DNA from: Paramecium tetraurelia
Lineage: Eukaryota > Ciliophora > Oligohymenophorea > Peniculida > Parameciidae
Direction of reading: 5' to 3'
Assembly (NCBI RefSeq): GCF_000165425.1
Contig: NW_001798989.1
Location: forward strand, 558,001 to 622,000
Length of the DNA stretch: 64,000 bases
The translations under genes were made by a program, and so were the position numbers. Shown here piece by piece: positions 49,114 through 61,351 of the stretch (position 1 is the stretch's first letter; each line of letters starts with the position of its first letter). The notes beneath the pieces are model-generated. The model was not told the DNA's origin. It saw only the letters and a program-made list of their open reading frames with translations, and ran no database searches.

Positions 49114-49839
49114 ATGATTACTGATAGTGAAATCAAAGAATTTCTTCCCCAAAGTATTGGCAAACAGTATAAGACAGAGCCAATCGACTAGAATATTAGT
49201 GATCTCTCTTTCAGTTTTACACACAGCTTGAAAAGTAGTGTGAAACCTAAGTTGAATGATTCAATACAATTCGAAACCCAGATAGGCTCAAGAATTTAAT
49301 CGAAGCCTCCTTTGACATCAAAAAGTGACAAAAAGTTCTAGATTCCAATTATCAGAGATAAGACATACTTTAATTCTGAACTGATTAGTGATTAAATGTC
49401 CACTCCAAGATCGAGATTGTAGGATTGCAAATTTTAGTTAATTCACTTAAAGTAGTAAAATTAATAGAACCAAAAGATCAATAAGTAAATAGTGGTTGAG
49501 AAATTATCAAAGCAATTGAAGGAATCGTCAACAATCAATATTTCAAAATCAAAAGAGATGATATAAATTGAGCTGTTATTGGCTGCATATAATTAATTAC
49601 ACTTAAGTCATTCACAATTGAGATAATAGAATAAGAATTTAGAATAAGAAATCAATATGTGGAAATCAAAATACCAAGAATTGGAAAAGAAGACAAAACA
49701 AAACATTCATGCTAAAAGTACGTCATTGTAGGTTTAGTTCAACAAGCCAATTAATTAAAATATATGGGAGAGATTAAAAACACAACCATATTCAACAAAT
49801 ACTTTTAAGTTGTCCTTAACAGACACTATTAAATATTGA
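49114..49839 (+). CDS. Coiled-coil protein of unknown role
   Basis: Intronless frame of 241 residues. The first 110 residues are Ser/Lys/Pro-rich and probably disordered, with segments such as SSVKPKLND. Residues 110-215 form a Lys/Glu/Gln/Asn-rich coiled coil, ending in a short polar tail. No named family is recognised. It converges with the gene at 49886, the stops being 46 bases apart. Confidence 0.65.
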
Positions 49840-49885
49840 TTTATTTAATTCATACTATATTTATATATAGATATTTTTAGAATAA

Positions 49886-50990
49886 TCAATTCCTTCTTGA
49901 TCCAAAATTACCCAAACTTGGATATTCTCCATAATTGTTACGCATTTACCTCTGTGATCCAAATTATTGCTAACTTTGTTGCATATAGTTGTTAATGTTA
50001 GTTGATTGATTCATGTATTAAGCCTACTATGAGATTTCAAGTCCACTCCTCGATTAAACCTAAGAAATCTTCTGTTCAGATTATCTTATTGATGCTTTAC
50101 TATTGTTAGCTGTTCCAGCATTAGATTTCTAAGTGGTTATCTCTGGAGGTGCCAACTTATGTATATTCACATATTCTGGTAAATCATAATTAACCACTTT
50201 AAGAAACTCAGAAATAAATCCACCCAATTAAGCACTAAGATGAATATTAATAAATACGATTTCTCCGAATCAAAACTAACTTTTGTTTAATAGTGAGCAT
50301 AACGTTCTGTAAATTCTTATGCTTATATAAAATATTGTTCGTTTTCTTAAAGAGTCTTGGATTTCAAAAATCTTATAAGTGGTCTCATGCAATCAGAATT
50401 CTTTAAGTTATCCAATAATTCAACGTGCGAATTATGCCTATCAATAATGACTTATTAGAAAAAGAGTGCATCTCTTTTATAATTTTCAATATTTTTTTAA
50501 TGCTTCCCTTATACTTCAATGAGCAATGAATTGAAATATTAATCAATAATCTTAATAATTCGTTCCTTCTTCTCATTTAAAAGTTTAATGCATTACATAT
50601 TCATTTGATCGGCCATAAATACAGAATTTGCAATGTTCTAAGAGAAAGATGCCAACTTATTTGCTTTTAGATATTGTTAAGTTTTACCTTCATTAAAGAC
50701 TGTCATTTAGACTTTATTTAAGACATTTTCTATACTATCTAATTTCGGTTTGGACTGAGATTCAAAATGCTCCTGGACATGTTAAGGAATACATTCAGGA
50801 CATAATGGAAAGCAACATGATTCAAGTTAGCAGAAGTTTGTATAAGTGTAACCTTGATGATTGTAACAATTGATCTAATTGTTCTTTTATAAAGTAATAC
50901 TTTTGGAATGTTGTGAGTATTGAATTCATTGCAACTTTGAATTAGTTTGGGTACTTTGATTACACTAGAAGCCAATTTAGATTCCGCCAT
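49886..50990 (-). CDS. B-box-like zinc-binding protein with coiled coil
   Basis: 351 residues after introns of 26 and 23 bases. Residues about 20-70 carry Cys and His in B-box order: CNEFNTH, CYNHQGY, CQLESCCFPLCPEC, QHVQEHFE. The first intron lies between the first pair and the rest. Residues 75-230 are helical. The last 110 residues are Ser/Gln/Asn-rich and disordered. B-boxes bind zinc and mediate protein contacts in ubiquitin ligases and scaffolds, but no RING is present here. Function is unknown. Confidence 0.72.
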
Positions 50991-51105
50991 CGGATTATTT
51001 ACTTCTTACTATTATGTAATCTATCCTAAAGAAGTGACAGAGGCTTGATAACCCTTTGACATGACTGTTATAATATATTAAAAATATTAAATGTAGTTAT
51101 AAAAT

Positions 51106-52238
51106 TCACAATTCTAAAAGCTGAGTGACTTCATCTTTATGATTTTCTAATTCTTCATCATTGAGCCATTTCGTTCTTTATCCATTATTCCATATTCCGA
51201 TTTTATATTAATTTTGAGTCTAATAAAATATTCCAATGCCACATTATTTTCCGTTTATCCAAGTGCCTGCATATTTCCTACCGTCTCCAAAATAGAATAC
51301 TCCTCTGCCTTATTTCTTATCTTATTAATAATTCTTAAATATTTAATTAAGATACTCCTTTGTAACATTTTCCATCTGGCCATTTAAGAGTACCTTCTCC
51401 ATGCATTTTATTATCTAACCAATTACCAACATATTCTCTTCCATCAGTCCATTTATAAATGCCAAAGCCAGAAATTTCGTTATCAATGAAATTACCTAAT
51501 TAATTAATAATTAAATCTACCTTCGTAATATGCTTAATCAATAAAGGTTAATTATCCTTTTCCATTTTTTTTACCAAATTAATACTGACCTTAATACTTG
51601 GCTCCATCAGGCCAAACTTCAATGCCATATCCATGTTGATTGTCGTTAAGCCATTCGCCTTCATATCTAGCTCCATTATAATGAACGTAGGTTCCTTTTC
51701 CGCATGCTGCATCATCAACCCATTCTCCTTCATAAATATCTCCATCAGCATGAATCAATTTTCCCTTCATATTAGATTTGATTTACTTAACCATTTGATT
51801 TGTCTTGTCTCCATTGGCCCTCATAGATTGATCCATCTGGCCATATCTACTTTCCATAGCCATCTCTCATACCATTTAGCCATTGTCCTTCATATTTAGT
51901 TCCATTAGGCATTAACATCATCTAATTATTGAAATATTATGTACAGGAAGTAATTTGCGTTCTTGACTTTAAATGGTGTCTTTAACTTATTAGGGCATCG
52001 GCTATTTGTTTGATACCAAGTTTTTAGAAATCTCTTGAATTGAAACTTTGCTGTTCATTGAATTTTTCATAATGCCTGAGTCTAAGTCATCTTGAACCAA
52101 AGCATCAATTTAATCAGAAGTCTAATCCTTCTAAAGTTTGTGATGTTTGATGGAAACTTAAATAGATCTTGTAGATATTTTTTATGATGCTATTTCGTCC
52201 TTTTAACAACATTATGTTGCACATTTACACTAACCCAT
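51106..52238 (-). CDS. MORN-repeat protein with acylated N-terminus
   Basis: Four introns of 22-25 bases (two ending AAG) leave 346 residues. It starts Met-Gly-Gln-Cys-Lys-Cys-Ala-Thr-Gln-Cys-Cys, a strong N-myristoyl and palmitoyl signal for membrane binding. A 90-residue polar linker follows. From about residue 105 to 325 there are about nine MORN repeats, for example [17 protein letters not shown] and [15 protein letters not shown]. The end is Glu-rich. MORN proteins of this design attach to the cortex or plasma membrane in ciliates. The first exon was added because a 23-base intron joins it exactly in frame to the repeats. Confidence 0.85.
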
Positions 52239-52421
52239 TTATATATTATATATATATATGTAATATTAATATGATAGCTCATCTATTTCTGGAATTGATA
52301 ATTTTGTTACCCTTTCTTCTGATTTACTTCTTTCTGGCTCTTTTCTTTTTCTTACTCAGACAATCTAAAACTGCTATCGATTATTCACAATAATGATTAA
52401 TTGTATTATCTCTTGAAATAG
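52239..52421. promoter_or_regulatory. Divergent promoter region
   Basis: Short AT-rich spacer between the MORN gene start and the decayed kinase copy on the other strand; both starts face outward. It holds a (TA)n tract near 52240-52260. No specific motif is recognised. Confidence 0.3.
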
Positions 52422-53336
52422 ATGTCAAAATCTAACTCTGAGGAATCTGATGCCTCTGAATACGTAAAGCCTATAAGTAGACTTATGGTGAATATAAGTT
52501 TGATGATGACAACAGTCTTGGGTAAGGAATTGCAATTCTCCCCATTTATGAAAACACTCTTTACATTTTCAATAATAAATTAATAATAATAAAAGAGAAG
52601 AATGGACATTAATCACTTCTGAAGTAACCCCTTTAATTGTGGTGAATGATTGAGGGATTTTTGGGTTTTGATAAATTAAGCTAAAATTATAAACAAATAC
52701 CTTAGGTAAATGTAGCTATTAAGAAATTCAATAAATTGAGGACCTTATATACGTAAAAGGAATAAAGAGGAAATAATATATAAGGATCTAAAATTCATCA
52801 AGCTATACATGAAACTATTTTTACAAAAAGGATCATCAATTAGGAGATATCTTTTAAAATCAATCAAATATATATTGAATAATTTGTTTCAAATATGAGA
52901 ATAATAGATGATGAATTAGAATCAGGTATACTTTTAGAATAAATTCTTTTTGAAATAAAGTAAATGAAAGCTTAGAATAATGAGGGCTATTTGTCTTTGA
53001 AGAAGAAAGAAAAAGGCTAACCCTTTATTGATTTATTAATTAAAAGAAAAGTATTTAAACCCTTATGTTATAAATATCAAAAAATCACATATTTAATGAC
53101 TCATGTTTTTTTTAAATAAAAGTTTCTTAGATCACTCTTAATTAAATTAATATTTGAATAATCAAGAGAACACTATTAGGGTTTCCTGAGTATACATATA
53201 AGAGAATAATAAAATTTCAGAGTTCTCTCTTCATATTTGTCTAATTTTAAAAGCTCAAAAGGAAATTATTACTAAAGTTATTAAATCTAAAATTAATTAA
53301 TTTAAGGCGATTTGTTTATATTTTCAATTAATTATT
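52422..53336 (+). pseudogene. Decayed protein-kinase copy
   Basis: The beginning, ATG 52422 onward, has the form SEESDASEYTYGEYKFDDDNSLGQG after a 17-base candidate intron, like the start of ULK-type Paramecium kinases. The glycine loop then breaks down, and the frame meets TGA near 52642. Further on, around 52700, VNVAIKKF recalls the catalytic-lysine strand, and the open stretch continues with charged residues to about 53400 without HRD or DFG motifs. It overlaps the tail of the antisense kinase. The host gene appears to have decayed. A highly diverged working gene is less likely. Confidence 0.45.
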
Positions 53337-55199
53337 TCATAGGTTCATTTAAGGCACTAAAAAGATCACACCTATTGTTAATACTTAAATTTACATTAAA
53401 TAATTGAGGAAATCTTTTATATTTTAATAAGGATTTTCTTATTTGATGGTTGTGACTATTTTATTTATTAAATTATTTGAGACTCGATTAAATTAATTAA
53501 GCTAGTTCTATTAATTAAATTAGTTTTATTAGGTTTATTAGTTTTATTAGTTAAACTAGTTTTATTAGGTAAATTTGTTTTATTAGTTAAACTAGTTTTA
53601 TTAGTTAAATTAGTTTTATTAGTTAAATTAGTGTTATTAGGTTTATTAGTTTTATTAGTTAAATTATTTTTATTAGTTAAATTAGTTTTATTAGTTAAAT
53701 TAGTTTTATTAGTTAAACTAGTTTTATTAGGTAAATTAGTTTTATTAGTTAAACTAGTTTTATTAGTTAAATTAGTTTTATTAGTTAAAGAAGTGTTATT
53801 AGTTTTATTAGTTAAATTATTTTTATTAGTTAAATTAGTTCTATTAATTAAATTAGTTTTATTAGGTTTATTAGTTTTATTAGTTAAATTAGTTTTATTA
53901 GGTAAATTTTTTTTATTAGGTTTATTAGTTTTATTAGTTAAATTATTTTTATTAGTTAAATTAGTTTTATTAGTTAAACTAGTTTTATTAGGTAAATTAG
54001 TTTTATTAGTTAAACTAGTTTTATTAGTTAAATTAGTTTTATTAGTGTTATTAATTAAATTCGGGTTATTAGTTTTGTTAGTTAAATTAATTAGATAAGT
54101 TAAATTTGCTGTTATTTGGAATGGGGTGCTTGATATTTTAGAGATTATCAATGTTAAACAACTCGTTTTTTTATATTAACACTTTCGGTTAATTAATAAT
54201 ATTCTAAGGCAGAATATCTATATTGTAACTTTTAAATAATTCTGAAAAGTCTAGTCTGCACGTGGGATCATAAACAAGCATTTTTTCTACAAGATTTGCA
54301 TGAATAGAACTTTTATCTGGAATTTTAAAGGGATGCTGCTTAATATGTTCAAAAAATTTGGAAATTGAATAATTATTTAAATCAAAAGGAAAATTTCCAA
54401 AAATCATTTAATATAATATTATTCCAAGCTTTCTATTATTATGAATTATTTACTGAATAAATGTCAATCCTACTTTTGGCATGAATACTTTTCATTTCCA
54501 ATAATTTTTTCTATATTTCTTAATCTGTATTAATTACACTGACTTCTGGGGCAGAATAGACTGGAGTGCCGTTTCGACTAAAATCATTAGTAGTCTAATT
54601 GTTTTTGTAGACTTTTGCAAGTCCAAAATCTCCTATTTTATAAATAATAGAGCTATTTTATTTTGAATATAATATATTATCTGGTTTGATATCCTTATGA
54701 ACAATTTTATTATTATAGAGGAACTTGTAACCATTAAGAAATTGAATTAGAAAGTCGCTAATTTCTTAGTCATTTAATTTCTATTTTTTATACAATAAGT
54801 CCTTTAAATTAGAATCACACCTTTCCATAATTATTACAAACTATTTTTGCTTCTCAAGATATTCGACATGAAAAACAGAGACCAGATTTATATTGCCTTA
54901 ATTGTTCTTAATGAATTCAGATATCTCTTTTTCTCTCTAACAAAACTTTTCATTTTAACTATTGAGATTAATCATCTGTTATTGGAAAATAATTTTACTT
55001 TCGCACAATATTTTATATCATCTTTTACAGTTGTTGTGCATTCTAAGATAATGCCAAATTATCCTTGTCCTATTAATTTAGTTGAATCTATTATAAGATC
55101 TTTAAATGAATGTCTTATCACCTTAAATGTACATAAATAATTTAGAATTCTATTAAAATTAATATTAATGTTTTTATTTTCAATCAAAAGCATTTTCAT
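53337..55199 (-). CDS. Protein kinase with C-terminal Q/N hexapeptide repeat
   Basis: 604 residues after two introns of 23 and 25 bases; the frame divides exactly through the repeat. Kinase motifs are LIGQGQFGI at residues 42-50, YCAK, VHKDIKPDN (Lys replaces Arg of HRD), GDFGLAK, GTPVYSAPEV and DIYSLGIILY, ending near residue 316. From about residue 355 to 548 the chain is a tandem repeat of Gln-Gln-Asn-Gln-Phe-Asn with small changes (Thr for Asn, His for Asn), encoded mostly by TAA. A further 55-residue tail ends at TGA 53337. The catalytic domain looks active. The tail is prion-like and could drive self-assembly or bind other Q/N proteins, which is inference. Confidence 0.85.
53507..54085. 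repeat. 18-bp tandem repeat encoding QQNQFN
   Basis: About thirty copies of an 18-base unit, plus-strand sense TTAGTTTTATTAGTTAAA, with variants that replace single bases or add or lose 9 bases. Almost all length changes are multiples of three, so all three minus-strand frames stay open; the kinase frame gives QQNQFN. The unit is not the ciliate telomere repeat. Selection for the frame or recent unequal exchange could explain the regularity. Confidence 0.95.
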
Positions 55200-55418
55200 A
55201 CATAAATTTTAATTCTTAAATAAATGAATGATGATTACAAATTGATCTAAAGGCTGAAAAAATATTGTTAATTCAGATTTAAAATTGCATATGAGATAAT
55301 TTTAATTCTAATTAAAAATGAGTTTCAATTCATACACTTAGAAGATAATTGATAAATGTTTGTGATAAAAAATCAAAAAGCAACTAAGTCTAATTAAGTT
55401 AAATTTTTGTATTAAATT

Positions 55419-56072
55419 ATGTAAAGAATAACAAAAAAGTATTATTTTTCATTAATCCAAAAAGTTGATAATTATGATTGTCTTCACATAAACCCTTAAA
55501 GTTTGGACAAGTATTTGGTCAACCAAACATTATTAAAATAGAAATTAGAACAAATATTGTAGGATAGCATTAACAAAAATTTGAATGCCATCTGGTTAAG
55601 ATTAGATAAACATCAATTGAATTTATCATAATTGATTTCAGATTTAGGATTTTAAATGCATCATTGCACTTAAGAATACTTATTATTTAGTTTATGGTTG
55701 CAAAAGGAACCATCTAGATTGCCTAATTATGCATCTCATAAGATTATTTTACAATATTATTTAATTAATAGTAAAACCTAGGTTTTTCTAATTGATGATT
55801 AAATGCCTGTCCAAGATGTAGATGACTCATCCTTAATCCCTATGATGGCTTAGAAATATTTCAAATGTAACCACAACTTAAATGTATAACCTCTCTATAT
55901 TTGTGATCTAACCCAGTCAGAAAACTCAAATATAATGATCACTGTGAAATGCTCATTATTAGAACAAGACGAAAACTAATAACACTTTGTTAACAAATCT
56001 ATAAAAGGTATGGATTAAAAATTCGAGATAAACTCCTTTGATAAATATATTATTTACAAAAAATGTCAATGA
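55419..56072 (+). CDS. Isolated NUDT6-type pre-Nudix domain protein
   Basis: Intronless frame of 217 residues. Residues about 45-105 match the pre-Nudix domain found before the catalytic domain of NUDT6-type enzymes: LNAIWLRLDKHQLNLSQLI, then SDLGFQMHHCTQEYLLFSLWL and PNYASHKI. Where the Nudix domain should follow, residues 105-150 hold a short strand-like stretch but no GX5EX7REUxEE box. The rest is polar. The N-terminus is basic and could target a mitochondrion. A plain truncation, a regulatory protein or a new use of the domain are all possible. The frame is intact. Confidence 0.7.
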
Positions 56073-56215
56073 AAATGTCTTGTCTTAATATTTGAGGATT
56101 ATATTATATAAATTTAAAATCTAATTCTATCAATAGAAGTGCATTTATTATGAAATAAAAATGAAAATAAAATTTAATTATTTTAAATAAAAATTATTCG
56201 CTCATCTTTAAGGTC

Positions 56216-58058
56216 ATGATCATGTTTGATTTGAATTCGATACAAGAGACTGTTTTTATTGAATAGAAAATCATGTATATTGAACTAATAGAAAAACTCA
56301 TAATTAAGAATTAAGAATTGGAAAAAAAAAACTACATTTTAAGATTAAAATGTTAAGAACAATCGATTAAATTAAAATATCTTGAATAGATCAAGTAAAA
56401 ATCATAACATTAGATTTTTACAAAAGTTCTATAAGATTCTGGCTATTAAATTATTTAATTTAAAAAAAATTTGGTAAATAAACTAAATATTTGTTAGTAG
56501 GGTAAAAAAAAGCAAGAATTTCAATTATTGACTAAAAAGGATTAGATTAAAAAATAAGATATGTAATTTGAGCAGAATTAAGAAACTGAAAAAAAACAAA
56601 AGAAGCAATAAGAACTTGAGAAAACTGCGGCAAAAAATATAATTAACTAATAGAAAATAGTTGAATTGGATGATTTATAAAAGAATGATTTAGAGAATTA
56701 ATTAAAGTTGGATGTAAATTCTATTACAAATGAATAATTCCACACGATTTAAATATTAAACCAATCATAAAACGAATAAAAACAATAGGTAATTATTTGC
56801 ATACATTTAAAGATTGGACTAGAGGAAAATAAGGATCCGAATTATCAAAATGAAAAGACCTCTCAAAAATAATAATAGCAATCATTAGATCTTAATAATT
56901 AATTAAAAAATGAACATATCGAAGAAATTAAATCATACAGGATGTTAATTTAAAAATTACAAAATGAAAAATTATAAAACGAAAAAAAAATTATAGAATT
57001 AACTCAATATATATCTTAAATATAAAAGATGTCACCAAATTAAGAAGATTCCACTATGATAATAGAATATACAGAAGAAAATTAAAAAGATTAATTCTAA
57101 AATGGACATTCTAAAAAGGAATACATGGTAAATTAAAATCATCATTAAATTGATTAATTAGAGAAAGAAGAATGTAACAATATATTCTATTTATCTAGTA
57201 TTGATAGAATTAAATGAAGAAAGAAGAAAGAATAATGATCTAATTAAAAGTCAATAAACGTTTTTATAAGAATTAACAAAAATATACAAATCCTCTAAAA
57301 TTAGGAAATTAGAATTTGAAGATTAAGAAGAAGAAGATGATGATGATGATAATATGGTTGTTTAAGAGAAACAAATAAATTAATACTAATTCCTTAAAGA
57401 ATGGAAGAACAATTTATAACAATTGGCTGATGAAATAGGAGAATATGAAGAAAATGAAAGGAATCTCAAATAAGAAGTTCAAAATTTTACAGCATTTAAA
57501 ATAAAATATGAAGAACTTACTATGTATTATACAGGTATCTAACTAAATATGATTTTTAGAGGCCTATAATAGATTAGGATAAGCGCTTTAATAAATTGAT
57601 GAATTGAATTAAGAAATAGATAATAAAAATTCTCTATTATAAGAATATAGTAAACAAAAAACGTAATAATAAGAAGGAGATTATAACTAAAACGAAGATA
57701 ATCAATTTTAAGAAAATAATGAATATGTTTCATAATTGAAATAGGAAATATTGTATTTGAAACACAATATGTCATAACTCCAAGCATAATTAGATGAAAT
57801 TTAACAATAAGAATACTATTAGAGAATGAGTTAAATATTGTAAGAGAATGATGAATTAAAAAAAATAAATAGTGACAATTTAGAAGATTCTCAGAGAAAA
57901 GATAAATTTATCGAAGAATTGTAATAATAATTACTAACAAATTCTCAAATAATACTCAATTAAGGTAATTATTTATAATAATCATAGATCTATTAGAGAA
58001 AAAAAATCAATAGGAACTGCAATAAGAAAATGACTTTAATCAATAAAATTAAGATTGA
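56216..58058 (+). CDS. Large Q/E/N-rich coiled-coil protein
   Basis: Three introns (25, 25 and 23 bases) leave 589 residues. Nearly the whole chain is a low-complexity coiled coil of Gln, Glu, Lys and Asn, with a run of acidic residues (EEEDDDDDN) near residue 370. Many Gln codons are TAA or TAG. No named motif is recognised. Such proteins are common in ciliate cytoskeleton. Introns were placed by GTA...TAG pattern and frame fit; the overall length is therefore firm but individual junctions are less so. Confidence 0.7.
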
Positions 58059-58548
58059 TAAAATATATTTATTTAACATTTTAACATATTTTTCTTCAAT
58101 CCTCCTCAAAAAAAAAATATCTTAAATTTACTTAATTTTTTACTAAGTTTCACTTAATTTTGAATGATTAATAAAAATATTAATAAACAAAATTATTTCG
58201 TAAATTACTAAGAAGTTTATCTTTCTTAAAATAATGATTCCAATCCTAAATTAATTTTGTTTACAAATATTCAAATCCAAAATTAATGGGAAAATATAAA
58301 ATCTAATTTTAGAATTTCGAATATTTAAAAATAAATAACCCAAAAACAATTTCATTAATATAAGTAAAAACTATTAAGATTAGAGAATTTGAGTTAATTG
58401 ACACTAATTTTTCAATAATTTAATTTAGATAAATATAACAATCCTTATATTAAAATAAAATTAAAAAACAAAGGTTAAAAATATATAGCAAAGCGAAGAA
58501 TAAAGATCATCATTAGGTTGATTTTATTTATTCATATTTAAACTTTTA
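58059..58548. other. Convergent spacer, nothing seen
   Basis: AT-rich DNA between two convergent genes with no open frame worth calling and no structured RNA noticed. Confidence 0.4.
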
Positions 58549-60240
58549 TCATATTATTTTCTTTGGAAGAAGAAGATTGGTTGATGTAGCAATGCTATTC
58601 TTGGGAGATGTTACTAAATGTGTAATTGTGTTTCTTCCATAAAATCTCTAAGTGTTTATAATTGGGATTTGAGTTCTATCATATGTCTCAACTCTATTTC
58701 TAAAAGTTCCTGTCTCTAAAGCAGAATCATTATTCAACCTATTTAAACCCATAAAAAAGGAAGTTTCTGATTTTCTAAAGGAGTTTTGTTTAATATGCGG
58801 TTTTTATTTCTGCTTTATTGGACTAAGAGAAACTTATGTTGATTCTGTTAATGCAGGCAGGAGTAGTTTATTTGATTAGGTACCTCTTAGTTATTTTTTT
58901 GGAGATTCTGGATCTTTTGGAATAACTATTTAATCATTGTCAATGCTAAATTGCTGTTAAAATTTAAGTTTTTTAAAATCTCTGATTGGTGACTCATTGG
59001 TTTAATTTAGAATTGAATTTAATTGATAATGTTTGCCTTTGTAAGGGATGTTATTAAGAGTGCGATAGGATTTTAAAATTTTATTTGGTCTTTGAATGGA
59101 TAACTTATTTAAGAATTGCTAATTTTTAGGACTGTTCGTATCTTAATATTCTTGTTCATAGTTGTCTTCATCAAATTCGACAATTGATATCTTAAAATCT
59201 CCTAAATCAGTTTTGGATTGGATAGGGGATTGTTTGATTGAATCTTCTTGAACTTGATTTAAAAATAATAAAGCTTTTAAAAATTGAAAAAACTAATTGT
59301 ACTCAAAAACTTATACTTTCTTTTTTTATTCTTGACAAATGCCAAATTCTTTTACACTCATTGGAATAGGTTGACTAAAATTTCGAGTGATCCATGGATG
59401 AACCAATGCCTATGCTGCAGTGTATCGAGAATCCTAATCATATTGCAGTAGTCTTTAGAGAAGATCTCTTGCCAATAATGATGCATGGAAAGGTTGTTCA
59501 TATTTTAGATCTGGAAAACTATTGATGAATTCCTTTTTGGTTGAAATTCGAGGATAAAATGGATGCTCGCCTTGATTTAATAACATATATAAGACGACAC
59601 CACATGACCACATATCAACAGCTTTATTGTATGCTTTATTTAATATTTATTCAGGTGCCATAAATATAAATGTGCCACATTATTACGAAACTGTTTGATA
59701 ATATCGAATTTCTGGCATATACTAGTAACTTAAGCCAAAGTCAGCAATCTTAACACTCGAAAGATCTTCACTATTTTTTATTAAGATATTATCTAATAAT
59801 GTATAATATTCAAAAGCCTTACCTGGTTTAATATCTCGATGGATTATCTATTGAGAATGGAGATACTCTACAGCTGCAAATATAGATCTCATAATTGTGC
59901 TTATTGTTTCCTCATCTAAACTTTATTTCATGTAATCACTAAGAGAACCACCTCCAGCATATTCCATCACCAAGTATTGATTATTTCCTTGTTTAAAGTA
60001 CTACATTAATCATGACTATTGCTACTTTGTAAAATTTAATAATGTTTTTGTGCTTAAGATTCTCCATAATAGAGTTTTCTTATAATTAAGCACCTTGCAT
60101 CGACTATGAATCTAATAAATTTTTACTTTTATTGCAACTTCTTCTCCCTTGTACAATCCTTTATATACTTAACCAAAGGCACCTTCTCCGATTTTTTCGA
60201 TTATTTTGAAATCCCTTTCCTTAATAAAATCGTGTTTCAT
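58549..60240 (-). CDS. CAMK/ULK-like Ser/Thr protein kinase
   Basis: 537 residues after introns of 23, 25 and 30 bases. All kinase motifs are intact: IGEGAFGQVYKG at residues 17-28, VAIK, IIHRDIKPDN split by an intron, IADFGLSYQ, CGTFIFMAPEQI and VDMWSCGVVLYMLL, with the domain ending near residue 290. An FPDLKYEQPFHASLLARDLLQRLL segment is typical of ciliate CAMK-like kinases. The last 250 residues are Ser/Gln/Lys-rich and disordered with possible phosphosites, without calmodulin-binding or EF-hand motifs. The substrate is unknown. Confidence 0.9.
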
Positions 60241-60461
60241 ATTAATTATCAATTAAATATATACTATTTACAAAAATCTTATATTTATCAAGGCACAACG
60301 TAAGTTAATAATCTTTTATATAATCTCAAAAATCTTAAGTTATTCAAATAACTACCTATTTCCATAGTTATCATTCTGATATGTCTATTAGATATTGAGT
60401 TTAAAAGCTCTATAGTATAAATGCCATAATCTATATTAATATATTAAACTAATTTTACATT

Positions 60462-60995
60462 ATGAGCATTACATAATTTAGTATAGAACCTCCTTTACAC
60501 ACTCCTCTATTTTATAATATCGATATAATTGACAGATTTTAGGACTTACCACAGTTTGAACCTATTCACCTTTTCTCTCAACAAAATCAATTTTGCAAAT
60601 TCTAAAAAGAAAGAAAAATACCCCCAACCATCAACCTTGATAACAATTCATTAATGTTTTATCAAATTCAAGTCTAAAAGACAAGAGTAAAAAAGCCAAG
60701 ATAATAGAGAAGTTGCAAATATCGAAGATTGCCTGACTTTGATTGCAATTCTTGTCTCAAAATAATTTAACCTTCTTCGATGAGCGTGAAAAACACTCCA
60801 AGGATATAAACAAAGCCATAGAGATTACCATCTAAATGTGTATGCCACATCTCAATGTGTAATGAATCTTAAACTAAAGAGCAGAAAAAAATTAGCATTA
60901 GATTGCCTATTATAGAAAGAAGTAAAGATAATAGTCCAACTATAAACTGTTGGACTAGAAATACATCAACCAGTTTTTTTTAAGGTAGCTACTGA
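60462..60995 (+). CDS. Unknown basic Cys-containing protein
   Basis: Intronless frame of 177 residues. The N-terminus is Pro/Phe/Leu-rich and the middle basic (TRVKKPRQQR). A CKYRRLPDFDCNSC element and a later CVCHISMC suggest possible metal binding. The end is polar. GC content is higher than in the flanking DNA, which supports coding. No family is recognised. Confidence 0.5.
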
Positions 60996-61351
60996 CTAAA
61001 CTCTATGTATATAGAATAATCAAATATAAATTTATCTTCAAAAGTTCCTAATAATCTAATAATAATCTAATAAGCAGTTTTAACCCATCATTTGTTATGC
61101 TGCTACATATTTTACAGACCCAAATCTTAGAGAACGGGGTTCTGATTAGCATAAACAGTCTTTTGTCCAAAAGATAGAGATTACATTAGAGTTCTTATAA
61201 TTTAAATTTGAATGGATTATCATTATTGAAATTTTACTTCTTGGGAATTAACTATTCGAGAGTGTATTAATTTAGTAATTTCTTATAGTTCTCATTAAAA
61301 TGTTGTTTTATTTTTGTTTAGAACATACAAAATATCATAAAATATAATTAA
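60996..61351. other. Spacer, nothing seen
   Basis: AT-rich DNA before the next plus-strand gene; it should contain its promoter. No other feature noticed. Confidence 0.35.

Noticed and set aside
53507-54085. CRISPR array or telomeric repeat
   Set aside because: Units are contiguous with no spacers, the base pattern does not match ciliate telomeres, and it lies inside a coding frame.
53631-54098. Plus-strand frame of repeated Leu-Val-Lys
   Set aside because: It is the antisense reading of the Q/N repeat; it has only the repeat and no other domain.
53468-54151. Minus-strand frame of repeated Asn-Lys-Thr-Asn-Leu-Thr
   Set aside because: It is a shadow frame of the same repeat. The kinase frame one base away is supported by the domain upstream and exact intron arithmetic.
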